DNA from: Hufsiella ginkgonis
GTDB lineage: Bacteria; Bacteroidota; Bacteroidia; Sphingobacteriales; Sphingobacteriaceae
Length of the DNA stretch: 64,000 nt
Assembly (NCBI RefSeq): GCF_009834915.1
Contig: NZ_WVHS01000002.1
Location: forward strand, 186,001-250,000
Direction: 5' to 3'
Part shown: piece by piece, positions 9,203-18,454 of the stretch
Layout: each line of letters begins with the position of its first letter
Position numbering within the stretch: the stretch's first letter is position 1
The notes under the pieces: generated by a model
Databases searched by the model: none
Seen by the model: the letters and a program-made list of their open reading frames with translations, nothing else
Told to the model about the DNA's origin: nothing
Made by a program: the position numbers and the translations under genes

Positions 9203-10189
9203 ATGGAAAACACCGAAAAGAACGATGAGTATGCCTTTGGATTGATCATAGATCAGTTTGACGGCACGCTGACCGAAGAGGGGAAGAAAGAATTAGCGCA
9301 ATGGCTCGCTTCTTCGCCCGAGAAGATGAAAATATACCAGGGGTTCTGCGACCTGAGCAAAGGGCTCGAGGACCTGAACATCAGGAAGAACCTGGATGCA
9401 AGCGGCTCCTGGAGCGTGCTCAGCAAAAAACTGGACGATAGCGAACCGGAGGTGGTTTTGCGTACTCCGCGATCGGGAAACATGGTGCGTTATGCGGCGG
9501 CAATAGTGGCGATAGCCGCTGCCGGGATCTATTACCAGGTCTACCAGGCGCCCGAAACTTTCAGCACGGCAATGAACGAACAACGGTCGATCCTCCTGCC
9601 TGATGGTTCCTCCATACACCTGAACGGGAATACGACCATTGCTTTCAACAAACATAAATATGCAGGCCACAGGACCGTATCACTGCAAAAAGGCGAAGCG
9701 TTTTTTGACGTAGTACATAACGACAAGAACAGGTTCGTAGTAGAAATGGATGAAGTGCATATAACAGACCTGGGTACCAGTTTTAATGTCGCCCGGTCGG
9801 CCGATGACATTAACGTGGTGGTAAGTTCGGGCGTAGTAAAGATCGAGGGCGGCAAGGCGCATGCGGAAGTGATCTTGCCGGCAGGTATGCACGGTCTTTA
9901 TAAAACAGGTTCGGGCGCAGTGAGCAAATCTGTGAACAGCAATGTAAACTTTAAGGCATGGGTGGATAAAAAGCTTACCTTTAACAATACCCGGTTAACC
10001 GATGTAGCCAGCCTGCTCGGGAAAGTATACGGATGCAAGGTGATACTTGCGCAGCCGTCGTTAAAAGACCGCATTCTCCACGCTAAGCTTAATTATGCCG
10101 ATGCCGACAGCGCCATCCAGGTGATCGCTCAAACCCTTGACCTTAAAGTTGAGAAGAACGGCGCCCAATTTTTGTTAGCCGATAAGTAA
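9203..10189 (+). CDS. FecR-type anti-sigma factor
   Basis: A 328-residue single-pass inner membrane regulator. ATG 9203 follows the sigma factor stop by one base. The N-terminal about 90 residues are cytoplasmic and would bind the sigma factor; a membrane helix follows (MVRYAAAIVAIAAAGIYY, about residues 95-115). The periplasmic FecR domain begins around RSILLPDGSSIHLNGNT and includes GEAFFDVVHNDKNRFVVE and ITDLGTSFNV. The DUF4974-like C-terminal domain (LTFNNTRLTDVASLLGKVYG and after) would contact the receptor's STN domain. The order sigma - FecR - receptor is the classic cell-surface signalling layout. Confidence 0.93.
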   Translation: MENTEKNDEYAFGLIIDQFDGTLTEEGKKELAQWLASSPEKMKIYQGFCDLSKGLEDLNIRKNLDASGSWSVLSKKLDDSEPEVVLRTPRSGNMVRYAAAIVAIAAAGIYYQVYQAPETFSTAMNEQRSILLPDGSSIHLNGNTTIAFNKHKYAGHRTVSLQKGEAFFDVVHNDKNRFVVEMDEVHITDLGTSFNVARSADDINVVVSSGVVKIEGGKAHAEVILPAGMHGLYKTGSGAVSKSVNSNVNFKAWVDKKLTFNNTRLTDVASLLGKVYGCKVILAQPSLKDRILHAKLNYADADSAIQVIAQTLDLKVEKNGAQFLLADK

Positions 10190-10239
10190 CGACAAATTAA
10201 TAAATTGCCGGGCACAACAATAACACACATGTGTCTGGT

Positions 10240-12789
10240 ATGACTTTAAGGTTTAGGATCGTTATTCGTTCCCTGGCGTTTTATTTGCTCTTTCTCCTTT
10301 CCGTTACCGTTTCGGCCCAGGCGCCGGCTGTTTTGGATCAGCCGATCTCCCTTGCCTTACAAAATGAACCGCTTCCCGCCGCGTTGGTAAAGCTTCAAAA
10401 TCTTGTAAAAGGCGATTTTGCTTACGATCCGCAGATCGTGCCCGCCGGCAAGCTGATCACGCTTAAGTTTGATAAACGACCATTAGCTGCCGTACTCGAC
10501 GAGTTACTGTCCGGCACCGGCTTAAATTACCACGTGATAAACAATGCCGTGGTGATCAGTTCAAATAAACCCAAAGCCTTTACCATTAACGGGCATGTAC
10601 TTGACCGGTACTCCGGGGAGCCGCTCATTGGCGCTACCATTTACCTGCCCGATCTGCAAACAGGCGTAGTTTCTAACCAATACGGTTTTTATTCGCTCAC
10701 TTTGCCGGAAGCCAGCTACCGGCTGTCGGTATCCAGCCTCGGCTTTTCGGGTGAGAGCCAAAAGATCTCCCTGCAAAAGAACATCGTTATTGATTTTCGC
10801 CTGTCGGCACGCGTTTACAGCCTCAGTGATGTCCCCGTTGGGCTGGGGACCGCCGATTCGGCCTACCTGCTTTCTGCCGTTGGAAGCCTTCCTGTCGAAA
10901 AAATGAAATTCCTCCCATATTACGACGGGGAGGTGGATTTGGTAAAAGCGATCCAGATGCAAAACGGCGTGAAAGCGATCACCGAAGGCAGTGGCGGACT
11001 TTTCATTAAGGGCGGCAACAGCGATCAGAACCTCATCACGCTCGACGAAGCGATGGTATACAATCCCTCACATCTGTATGGGCTCGTGTCGGTGTTTAAC
11101 AGCGACGCCATCAAGAAGATCCAGGTCTTTGACGACCACATCCCCTCAAATTACGGGGGGAGATTATCATCCGTGATCGACGTACGGATGGCCGATGGCA
11201 ACAACAAGGAGTTTCATGTAAAAGGCGGTGCCAACCTGCTTTCGATGCACCTGGCAGCGGAGGGGCCTGTCAGGCGCGAAAAAGGTTCGTTTATAATTAC
11301 CGGTCGCCGGAGCCTCACCGACATTTTTAATGCAGATTCGAGGGTGATCATTCCCAACTCAAATTACTACGACCTCAATGCAAAAGCCAACTACCAGTTA
11401 AATAACTCGAACAAGGTCTTTTATTCGTTTTACCTGGGTAACGACCGGCTCTTCTCTAAAAACTCCTACAACAACAATTGGGGGAACATCACGTCTACCT
11501 TTCGGTGGAACCATAAATTCGGATCGAGGACATTCTTAAACCTTTCGGCGATCTTTAGTCACTACGAAAACAACCTGGACGTTAATGCAGATACCCTTTC
11601 CGAGAAGTACGTGTGGAAAACAGGCATTGAAGACCTGAGCCTGAAAGGCGATTTCACCTTTTACAAAAGTGTTTCGAGCGAAGTGAAATTCGGCGGAATC
11701 ACTACGCTTCACCGCGTGGTGCCGGGAGAAGCGTCGACCGCCTTTCCGTCTACGTTTAATATTCCAAGGAACCGTGCCTGGGAAACTGCGCTGTACTTCT
11801 CGCACCAATTATGGATCCGGAAAAAGTTGCAGGCAAAATACGGCTTACGCGCAGGCCAGTTTGCAAACGCCGAGGACCGCACCGATGTATTCGATACCGA
11901 CGGGAACGCGTTAAAAGTACGCGAGCATAAAACCTATTACGGCCTGGAGCCGCGGATATATCTTGCGTGGTCGGTAGCAGCAGACCAACGGTTGCACGCC
12001 GCCTACAACCGCAATTACCAATACCTGCAGCTTATCCAGAACAGCGAGCTCACGTTTTCGTCGCTGGAAAGCTGGCTTCCCGCTTCCGCAAAAACAAAAC
12101 CGCAGCGGGCCGATTACTGGTCGCTGGGATACGATTATTTACCCGGCGGGAACAAAGCGCTCCTGAACGTCTACTATAAGAAATTCTACAACCAGGCCGA
12201 CTTGCTCAACCATACCCAGATCATCAAAAATCCGTTGATCCGCGACCAATTGAGAACGGGTACGTCGCAGGCTTATGGCGCCGAGATCAGTGTGTCGAAA
12301 ATAACGTCAGGCTACCTTATCGAGGCCAGCTATAACTATTCAAGGGTTTTCAGAAAGATCACCGATATCAACGACGGCCTGCGTTTCAGGGCCAGTTATG
12401 ATGTGCCGCATGACTTTAAGCTCAGTCAAACCTACCTGGCGCCGAAAAGGTGGTCGGCCAGCGCGTTTTTCAACCTCACTTCCGGGCGTGTGGTGACGCT
12501 CCCGGTGGGTTACTTCGTACAGGACGGGTTAAATGTGCCGTTGTTCGAGGGACGTAACCGGTCGCGTTTCCCGCTTTTTCACCGGCTCGATCTCTCGGCA
12601 CAGTTCAGGCTGAGCGATCCTGCCAGGCAGAAGCAAACATTTAATCACGAAGTATCGTTCGGAGTATATAATGCCTATAACAAGAAAAACCCGCTTTTTT
12701 ACCGCATCAGCCAACCCGGCGAAGGTTCGGCACGTTTTGAAAGGACTAGTGGGATCGTGCCCTGGGTGGCCTATAATTTTAAGCTCTAA
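10240..12789 (+). CDS. STN-type TonB-dependent outer membrane receptor
   Basis: About 849 residues. Start chosen at ATG 10240, nine bases inside an alternative GTG at 10231; a signal peptide ending near VSAQAPA follows. The secretin/TonB N-terminal (STN) domain covers about residues 35-105 (QNEPLPAALVKLQNLV, GTGLNYHVINNAVVIS), then a carboxypeptidase-regulatory-like beta-sandwich (TINGHVLDRYSGEPLIGATIYL), a plug domain (EGSGGLFIKGGNSDQNLITLD) and a 22-strand-type barrel. The STN domain signals to FecR in the periplasm. It lacks the SusC signature motif and no SusD follows; its partner is the DUF4249 lipoprotein that begins at the next base. The ligand is unknown. Confidence 0.9.
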   Translation: MTLRFRIVIRSLAFYLLFLLSVTVSAQAPAVLDQPISLALQNEPLPAALVKLQNLVKGDFAYDPQIVPAGKLITLKFDKRPLAAVLDELLSGTGLNYHVINNAVVISSNKPKAFTINGHVLDRYSGEPLIGATIYLPDLQTGVVSNQYGFYSLTLPEASYRLSVSSLGFSGESQKISLQKNIVIDFRLSARVYSLSDVPVGLGTADSAYLLSAVGSLPVEKMKFLPYYDGEVDLVKAIQMQNGVKAITEGSGGLFIKGGNSDQNLITLDEAMVYNPSHLYGLVSVFNSDAIKKIQVFDDHIPSNYGGRLSSVIDVRMADGNNKEFHVKGGANLLSMHLAAEGPVRREKGSFIITGRRSLTDIFNADSRVIIPNSNYYDLNAKANYQLNNSNKVFYSFYLGNDRLFSKNSYNNNWGNITSTFRWNHKFGSRTFLNLSAIFSHYENNLDVNADTLSEKYVWKTGIEDLSLKGDFTFYKSVSSEVKFGGITTLHRVVPGEASTAFPSTFNIPRNRAWETALYFSHQLWIRKKLQAKYGLRAGQFANAEDRTDVFDTDGNALKVREHKTYYGLEPRIYLAWSVAADQRLHAAYNRNYQYLQLIQNSELTFSSLESWLPASAKTKPQRADYWSLGYDYLPGGNKALLNVYYKKFYNQADLLNHTQIIKNPLIRDQLRTGTSQAYGAEISVSKITSGYLIEASYNYSRVFRKITDINDGLRFRASYDVPHDFKLSQTYLAPKRWSASAFFNLTSGRVVTLPVGYFVQDGLNVPLFEGRNRSRFPLFHRLDLSAQFRLSDPARQKQTFNHEVSFGVYNAYNKKNPLFYRISQPGEGSARFERTSGIVPWVAYNFKL

Positions 12790-13626
12790 ATGAGGAACCT
12801 GCTGTGTTTATTCCTGGTAGTAATGCTTTTCCCTGCGTGTGAGAAGCAGGGCAACGGCGATATTACTTTCGGCGCGCCCGGGAAAACCTATGGCATCGTG
12901 GTGGAAGGCGGCATCAACACTTTCTATAAGATACAATACATCCGGTTATCCGAACCGTCTTTTTCTGCCGATGGAACCGTAGTGCCGGCTGTCGGGGCGA
13001 GGGTTACGGTAACTGACGGGGGAGCAAACGTAGTTTTCAGAGAAACCGCTACGCCGGGTGTTTATTCCGGTACGATACAAAACAACACCAACTACAATAA
13101 AGCATACAAGCTGAACATCACTTACAAAGACAAGTCATATACGGCAACCGATACCCTCAGGCAGGTGGTGAATATCATTGATGACTTTCTCCCCCTGGGC
13201 TGCATAAAACAAGCCAACGGCACCATAAAGCTCACGATCCCTAAACATACTTTCGGTTTCCTGAATTCCTGTAAATGGCTCATTTCCTATCCCGAAATCC
13301 CCGCCTGGAACCCGGCCCGATTCGAGAATGCCGGTTATTTTAATTATACGCATATCCAGGGATCTCCCAACTCGGTTTACCCGCTCATTAACCAGCTGCG
13401 TATAGTAGAGCTGCAGCCCAATGATTTTGTCTCGATCTACAAATTCTCCATGTCTGATGCCTATTCGCAATACCTGTATACGGTATTCCAGGAAACGGAT
13501 TGGAAAGGGCTTTTTTCCGGCGTGCCCGCCGAAGTAAAGGGAAATCTTTCAGCCGGGGCGCTCGGGTTCTTTTACGTCACCGACGTCGACATACGGCGTT
13601 ACCGCGCAAGCGAGCTCGCCAACTAA
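12790..13626 (+). CDS. DUF4249 family lipoprotein
   Basis: A 278-residue lipoprotein. The signal peptide ends in LFPAC-E, giving lipidation at about Cys17. GIVVEGGI, PAVGARVTVTDGGANVVF, a Ser/Thr-rich TPGVYSGTIQNN strand and YKLNITYKDKSYTATDTLR follow, the layout of DUF4249 proteins, which in Bacteroidota usually sit directly behind an STN/carboxypeptidase-like TonB receptor. It starts on the base after the receptor stop codon. The likely role is a surface or periplasmic partner of that receptor, by analogy with SusD for SusC; that is inference from position, since no biochemical role is settled for the family. Confidence 0.85.
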   Translation: MRNLLCLFLVVMLFPACEKQGNGDITFGAPGKTYGIVVEGGINTFYKIQYIRLSEPSFSADGTVVPAVGARVTVTDGGANVVFRETATPGVYSGTIQNNTNYNKAYKLNITYKDKSYTATDTLRQVVNIIDDFLPLGCIKQANGTIKLTIPKHTFGFLNSCKWLISYPEIPAWNPARFENAGYFNYTHIQGSPNSVYPLINQLRIVELQPNDFVSIYKFSMSDAYSQYLYTVFQETDWKGLFSGVPAEVKGNLSAGALGFFYVTDVDIRRYRASELAN

Positions 13627-13708
13627 GAGATTTTATCCCGCCTCAAACTTTACGGGCATTTGCATTGTTTCGATAACGGCAGGCGGGCGTTCTATTGCCC
13701 GGATCTAC

Positions 13709-14488
13709 ATGGACGATAACCAATACGAAGACCTTACGGACGATGAACGAAAACTCTTCGAGGACCTGATGCCCGAAGAGCTGGAGGAGATCCTCGATGC
13801 CGGTTTTACCCGACGCCATTTCCTGAAACTGATGACCATCGCCGGCGGCGGATTACTGGCAAGCCACTTACTGGGTACTGAACAGGTACTTGCCCGTTCG
13901 CTGGCTGCTCCGCCCCCCGAACTAACCCCGGCAGCGGTCGAAAACGGAGTAAACGTTGTTTTCAAGGTGAACGGAATGACCAGGAAGCTGACGGTCGACT
14001 CGCGCATGACGCTGCTTGATACCTTGCGGGAGCGACTTGAGCTTACCGGTTCAAAAAAAGGATGCGACCACGGGCAATGCGGCGCATGTACGGTGATGGT
14101 AGACGGGCACCGCGTATTGTCGTGCCTTACTCTGGCAGCCACCTGCGAAGGAAGGTCGGTTACTACCATCGAGGGGGTTGCGACCGGAAATACACTTCAT
14201 CCGATGCAGGCGGCATTCTTAAAACATGACGGATTTCAATGCGGTTTTTGTACCCCCGGGCAAATCTGCTCGGCGGTAGCGCTGATGGCGGAAGCAAGGA
14301 ACGGCGATGCCAGCTATTTGACCCCCGACTTGAGAAAAACGCCGCGGCCGCTTACGCTCAGCGACGAAGAGATCCGGGAACGCATGTCGGGCAACATCTG
14401 CCGGTGCGGCGCGTACCCTAATATTGTTGCGGCTATCCGGGAAGTACATAGCGGCAAGCCGGTGCCGCAGAGCTGGTTAACTGCATGA
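13709..14488 (+). CDS. Aldehyde oxidoreductase iron-sulfur subunit (PaoA/YagT-like), Tat-exported
   Basis: 259 residues. A long acidic N-terminus precedes a twin-arginine signal TRRHFLKL (Arg35-Arg36) and a hydrophobic stretch, so the folded complex is probably exported to the periplasm by Tat. The ferredoxin-like domain binds one 2Fe-2S cluster through GCDHGQCGACTV and a later Cys in VLSCLTLA; the helical domain binds the second through CGFCTPGQ and the NICRCGAY pair. This is the electron-transfer subunit of xanthine-dehydrogenase-family molybdoenzymes. The three genes 13709-17637 run in the small - FAD - large order of E. coli paoABC. The insertion before the Tat motif is longer than usual. 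Confidence 0.92.
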   Translation: MDDNQYEDLTDDERKLFEDLMPEELEEILDAGFTRRHFLKLMTIAGGGLLASHLLGTEQVLARSLAAPPPELTPAAVENGVNVVFKVNGMTRKLTVDSRMTLLDTLRERLELTGSKKGCDHGQCGACTVMVDGHRVLSCLTLAATCEGRSVTTIEGVATGNTLHPMQAAFLKHDGFQCGFCTPGQICSAVALMAEARNGDASYLTPDLRKTPRPLTLSDEEIRERMSGNICRCGAYPNIVAAIREVHSGKPVPQSWLTA

Positions 14489-14509
14489 TAAACACCTAAA
14501 GAAACGTGT

Positions 14510-15508
14510 ATGAGACCCTTTAAATTCACCCCGGTAACTGACGCCGCTTCCGCGATCGCTTTGCTTGCCAAAAATGAGCACGCGAGGTTTATCGGTGGCG
14601 GCACTAACCTGCTCGACCTCATGAAAGAAGACGTGGAGCGTCCCAACGAACTGATCGACATATCGAGGCTCGGGATAACGAAGGTTAGCACGATCCTTAC
14701 CGGGAATCACAGCGGCGGCGTTTCGATAGGTGCGGTGGGAAAAAACGCCGACACCGCCAATCACCCGCTTATCAGGCAGAAATACCCGCTGCTCGCACAG
14801 GCGATCCTCGCGGGCGCTTCCGCACAGATCCGCAACATGGCGACCAACGGCGGCAACCTCCTGCAACGAACGCGCTGCCCTTATTTTTACGATGTGGCGA
14901 TGCCCTGTAATAAACGTCAGCCGGGATCGGGTTGCGGAGCACTGGAAGGAATCAACCGGATGCATGCCATTTTCGGATGGTCGGAACATTGTGTAGCGGT
15001 TTACCCGTCAGACATGTCGGTGGCACTCGCCGCACTGGGCGCTACCGTAAAAGTACGCGGAACGGCCGGGCAGGAGCGAAGCATCGCGTTTACCGATTTT
15101 CATCGCCTCCCGGGCAACACACCGGAGCGTGATACTAACCTGGCCCACGGCGAAATGGTCACCGCGATCGAGCTCCCGCCGGATAATTTCGCTGGCAATT
15201 CCTATTATCTCAAAGTACGCGACCGGGCTTCCTACGCTTTCGCGCTGGTTTCTGTGGCAGCGGCGTTGGAATTAAGCGGCTCCCGGATCGTAAACGCAAG
15301 AATTGCCCTGGGAGGCGTAGCCCATAAACCATGGCGGGCTTTTGCGGCAGAACGGCTGCTTGCCGGTAAGGAGGCTACAGAAGCTAATTTTCTACTTGCC
15401 GCTGCAGAAGAAATGAAATCGGCCAAACCGTTGGGGCACAACCTGTTTAAAGTAGAGTTGGGAAAACGTGCGATAGTACGGTCTCTGCAAATGGCTATGA
15501 ATAAATAA
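14510..15508 (+). CDS. Aldehyde oxidoreductase FAD subunit (PaoB/YagS-like)
   Basis: 332 residues with the FAD-binding domain of the CO dehydrogenase/xanthine dehydrogenase medium subunit: FIGGGTNLLDLMK for the FAD pyrophosphate and IRNMATNGGNLLQRTRC for the second FAD loop. After that loop the protein carries extra cysteines (RTRCPYFYD, AMPCNKRQPGSGC) placed like those that bind an additional 4Fe-4S cluster in PaoB of E. coli. The C-terminal CO_deh_flav_C domain spans about residues 215-325 (GGVAHKPWRA). It accepts electrons from the two 2Fe-2S clusters of the small subunit. It has no signal peptide and would be exported with the Tat-tagged subunit. Confidence 0.9.
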   Translation: MRPFKFTPVTDAASAIALLAKNEHARFIGGGTNLLDLMKEDVERPNELIDISRLGITKVSTILTGNHSGGVSIGAVGKNADTANHPLIRQKYPLLAQAILAGASAQIRNMATNGGNLLQRTRCPYFYDVAMPCNKRQPGSGCGALEGINRMHAIFGWSEHCVAVYPSDMSVALAALGATVKVRGTAGQERSIAFTDFHRLPGNTPERDTNLAHGEMVTAIELPPDNFAGNSYYLKVRDRASYAFALVSVAAALELSGSRIVNARIALGGVAHKPWRAFAAERLLAGKEATEANFLLAAAEEMKSAKPLGHNLFKVELGKRAIVRSLQMAMNK

Positions 15509-15510
15509 AC

Positions 15511-17637
15511 ATGCAACAAGCAAAGAAACTCACCGGTATGCCCGTCGATCGCATCGATGGGATACTGAAAGTAACAGGTAAGGCATCCTATGCCACCGAC
15601 TACCCGGTAAAGAACATAGCCTATGCGGTGCTGTTTAAGAGTACCATCGCCGCAGGCAGCATCACCTCGATCGATACGTCAGAGGCCGAAAAGGTCCCGG
15701 GCGTACTATCGGTAATTACCCACCTGAACGCGCCGAAATTAAATGTAAAAGGCGGCTTGAGAGGCGGTGCACTGTTACAGGGACCTGAAATCGAATTCCA
15801 CGGCCAGCACATCGGCATGGTAGTGGCCGAAACTTTCGAACAAGCCCGTTACGCCGCACGCCTGGTAAAAGTGTCATACCGGCAAACCGATGCAAAAGTA
15901 GATTTCGCAAAACTGGCTGATCGCGCTGTGCCGCCGAAAGACCGCGGCATGGCCGATGTGAAACGGGGCGACACAGCGGCAGCCCTTCGCAATGCTGAAG
16001 TTAAAGTTGAAGAAATTTACCAGACACCTATCGAGCATCATCACCCGCTGGAGCCTCATTCTACCATCGCCGTTTGGGAGGGCGACCATGTTACACTTTA
16101 TAACGGCTCGCAAATTGTGAACGGCGCACAAACAGCCGCGGCTGCCACGCTTAACTTAAAACCCGGTAATGTGCGGATCGTTTCGCCTTATATCGGCGGC
16201 GGCTTTGGCTCCAAGGGCGGACAGTGGGCCAACCTGGTGCTTACCGCGGTGGCCGCAAAAGTAGTAAGCCGACCGGTAAAGCTCGCCCTTAGCCGGCAGC
16301 AAATGTTCAATTCGGTGGGCTTACGGCAGCGTAACATTCAAAAGCTGGGTATCGCTGCCACCAAAGACGGCAAGCTAACCGCCCTGGCACACGAAACTAC
16401 TACCCATGTCGCCATCAACAGCGAGTTCCTCGAACCTTGCGGCGATTGCTCGAAGGTAATGTACGACGTGCCGAACTCGCTGATCACTTACCGGGTGGTG
16501 CCGCTCAATATCATCTTGCCCACTTATACACGCGGCCCCGGGAAATCAACCGGAAGCTTTGCGCTCGAATCGGCGATGGACGAGCTCGCTTTTAAGCTTA
16601 ATATGGACCCGATCGAGCTTCGCCTTAAAAACCAGCCGGCGGTTGATCCGTCTGACGGAAAGCCCTGGTCATCCCGCTCCACCATACAGTGTCTCAAAGA
16701 AGGCGCACGGGCTTTTGGATGGGAGAAACGCAATCCTGTGCCAGGCAAAACCATCCAGGGCGACTACCTGGTAGGCTATGGCGTTGCCTGCGGAAGTTAT
16801 CCCGCCAGGCAACGGGAAAGCTCGGCAATTGTCAGGCTTACCGCGAAGGGACCGGACGTAAGGGCGACGATCGAACTGGCAGCATCCGACCTTGGTACGG
16901 GCACCCACACCATCCTCGCACAAACCGCCGCTGATGGCCTGGGATTACCTATCGATAAGATCCACATCCGCATCGGCGATTCAGATCTTCCGCCCGCCGC
17001 CGGGTCCGTGGGATCCGTTGGTGCCGCAAGCTTTGCCAATGCCGTAAATGATGCCTGCCGTAAGATCACAGACGAACTGGTGGTTAAGTCGGGTAAACAA
17101 TTCTTCGTGGCGCCTACAGCCGCACAATTAATGATCTCTGAACGCATCAATAGTTACGAGGCCCGCGTCGATGCAAAGCCCCCCGTAAGCGCAAACCAAT
17201 ATTCATCGCATAGCTTTAACGCGAACTTTGCCGAAGTATGGGTAAACAGGTCAACCGGCATGGTTAAGGTGGCGCGTTTCCTCGCCGTAACAGGTGCAGG
17301 GAAGATATTGAACCCCAAAACGGCGAGGTCGCAGATCATTGGCGGAAATGTATGGGGGATTGGCATGGCACTCACCGAAGAGTCGGTGATCGACACGCGC
17401 TGGGGGAATTTTATTACGCGGTCATTTGCAGATTACCATGTGCCGGCTAACCTGGACATCGGTTCCATGGAGACCATCTTTATCAACGAGGAAGAAAAAT
17501 TCAGCAATACGCTCGGTGTAAAGGGAATCGGGGAGGTAGGGATAGTAGGCGTTGCAGCAGCGGTGGTAAACGCCATTTTTAACGCAACGGGCAAACGTGT
17601 GCGCGATTTACCCGTTACGCCAGACAAGCTGCTCTAA
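15511..17637 (+). CDS. Aldehyde oxidoreductase molybdenum-binding subunit (PaoC/YagR-like)
   Basis: 708 residues, starting two bases after the FAD subunit. The N-terminal aldehyde oxidase/xanthine dehydrogenase a/b-hammerhead domain (about 15-120) is followed by the molybdopterin-binding domain, with YIGGGFGSKGGQW contacting the cofactor and the GVKGIGEVGI motif near the C-terminus carrying the catalytic Glu (about residue 675). The length and order match PaoC, a periplasmic enzyme that oxidises aromatic aldehydes to acids. The dedicated insertion chaperone (PaoD/XdhC type) is not in this window. Substrate is inferred only from family. Confidence 0.92.
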   Translation: MQQAKKLTGMPVDRIDGILKVTGKASYATDYPVKNIAYAVLFKSTIAAGSITSIDTSEAEKVPGVLSVITHLNAPKLNVKGGLRGGALLQGPEIEFHGQHIGMVVAETFEQARYAARLVKVSYRQTDAKVDFAKLADRAVPPKDRGMADVKRGDTAAALRNAEVKVEEIYQTPIEHHHPLEPHSTIAVWEGDHVTLYNGSQIVNGAQTAAAATLNLKPGNVRIVSPYIGGGFGSKGGQWANLVLTAVAAKVVSRPVKLALSRQQMFNSVGLRQRNIQKLGIAATKDGKLTALAHETTTHVAINSEFLEPCGDCSKVMYDVPNSLITYRVVPLNIILPTYTRGPGKSTGSFALESAMDELAFKLNMDPIELRLKNQPAVDPSDGKPWSSRSTIQCLKEGARAFGWEKRNPVPGKTIQGDYLVGYGVACGSYPARQRESSAIVRLTAKGPDVRATIELAASDLGTGTHTILAQTAADGLGLPIDKIHIRIGDSDLPPAAGSVGSVGAASFANAVNDACRKITDELVVKSGKQFFVAPTAAQLMISERINSYEARVDAKPPVSANQYSSHSFNANFAEVWVNRSTGMVKVARFLAVTGAGKILNPKTARSQIIGGNVWGIGMALTEESVIDTRWGNFITRSFADYHVPANLDIGSMETIFINEEEKFSNTLGVKGIGEVGIVGVAAAVVNAIFNATGKRVRDLPVTPDKLL

Positions 17638-17649
17638 AACAATAAAGTA

Positions 17650-18009
17650 CTAATGCTCTACCTGCCTGTCGATAGTTTCGATAAGCTCATCGATATCGAA
17701 CGGCTTAGCCAGTACTTCGTCAGCGCAGATCTTTTTAATCTCTGCGAAGCTCAGGTGTGTTGAAAGCGCGATCACCGGCACATGCCTCGTTTTTTCCGTC
17801 GCCTTGATGGCCCGGCAAAGGGCGGTTCCCTGTAAAGTCGGGCGAACTACATCCAGCAATATTGCGTCCGGGCTTTCACGGAAGATCTTTTCCAGGATCC
17901 CTTCCTCGGAGGTATAACCGCTTACCTGGTACCCGGCATCACGAAAAATATCCATAATGATCTGTAATATATCCGTGTCTCTTTCGACGATAAGCAGTTT
18001 CTTTTTCAT
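17650..18009 (-). CDS. Single-domain response regulator (CheY-like receiver)
   Basis: 119 residues starting at ATG 18009 (MKKKLLIVERDTD); a TTG further out at 18033 is less likely. The whole protein is a receiver domain: acidic residues near positions 9-11, phospho-accepting Asp53 in AILLDVV, the Ser/Thr switch in IALST, and Lys102 in LAKPFD. There is no output domain, so it would act by protein contact or as a phosphorelay shuttle. The stand-alone hybrid kinase at 1881-4055 is a conceivable partner, but it is 14 kb away and nothing in the sequence links them. The gene converges on the molybdoenzyme operon with a 12-base gap. Confidence 0.9.
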   Translation of the reverse strand: MKKKLLIVERDTDILQIIMDIFRDAGYQVSGYTSEEGILEKIFRESPDAILLDVVRPTLQGTALCRAIKATEKTRHVPVIALSTHLSFAEIKKICADEVLAKPFDIDELIETIDRQVEH

Positions 18010-18454
18010 TCTTAAAGATAAAAAAAAATCCAATTTTCCCGGATAGACGAAAACAATTTTAATTTTTGATTGTAGAGACTGCTTTTAAAACAGTAGTCAT
18101 ACAGGCCCCAGCAGGTAGGTTATAATAAACGTGTACCCACCAAGCGGGCCAATGCCGTTTTATCGCGGCAGCCAGCCAGCAGTTACCGGATCATAGTGCA
18201 GCCACCGTGAGAGAGATCCGTACAGGATAATGATGCATATAACCGCGAAAACAACAGCATCGGGTTATTAAATACGAGGCGATGCCTCCCGCGATCCGGA
18301 AAAACCGCCGGCGCCGGCCTTACCAGTGGCATAATGCAGGGTTAGCGTCCAAAGATAGATCCGGATAGACAAGCGAACTTTTCCCGGCTTGTACTTAATC
18401 CACAAAAAAACCCGCCCGGGGGCAGGTTTTGTAGTTGGTGGTTTAACGAAATTG
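18010..18454. other. Intergenic region of about 445 bp, mostly featureless
   Basis: It lies between the receiver gene and the AT-hook gene, both on the minus strand. A ten-base string CCGGATAGAC occurs twice (18039-18048 and 18361-18370), which may be chance. The terminator of the AT-hook gene occupies 18403-18431. I see no convincing coding frame or structural RNA. Confidence 0.5.
18403..18431 (-). terminator. Intrinsic terminator of the AT-hook protein gene
   Basis: Read on the minus strand, AAAACCTGCC pairs with GGCGGGTTTT around a short C/G-rich loop and is followed by a run of T. It begins about 24 bases after the stop codon at 18455, the expected place for termination of that gene. Confidence 0.75.
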
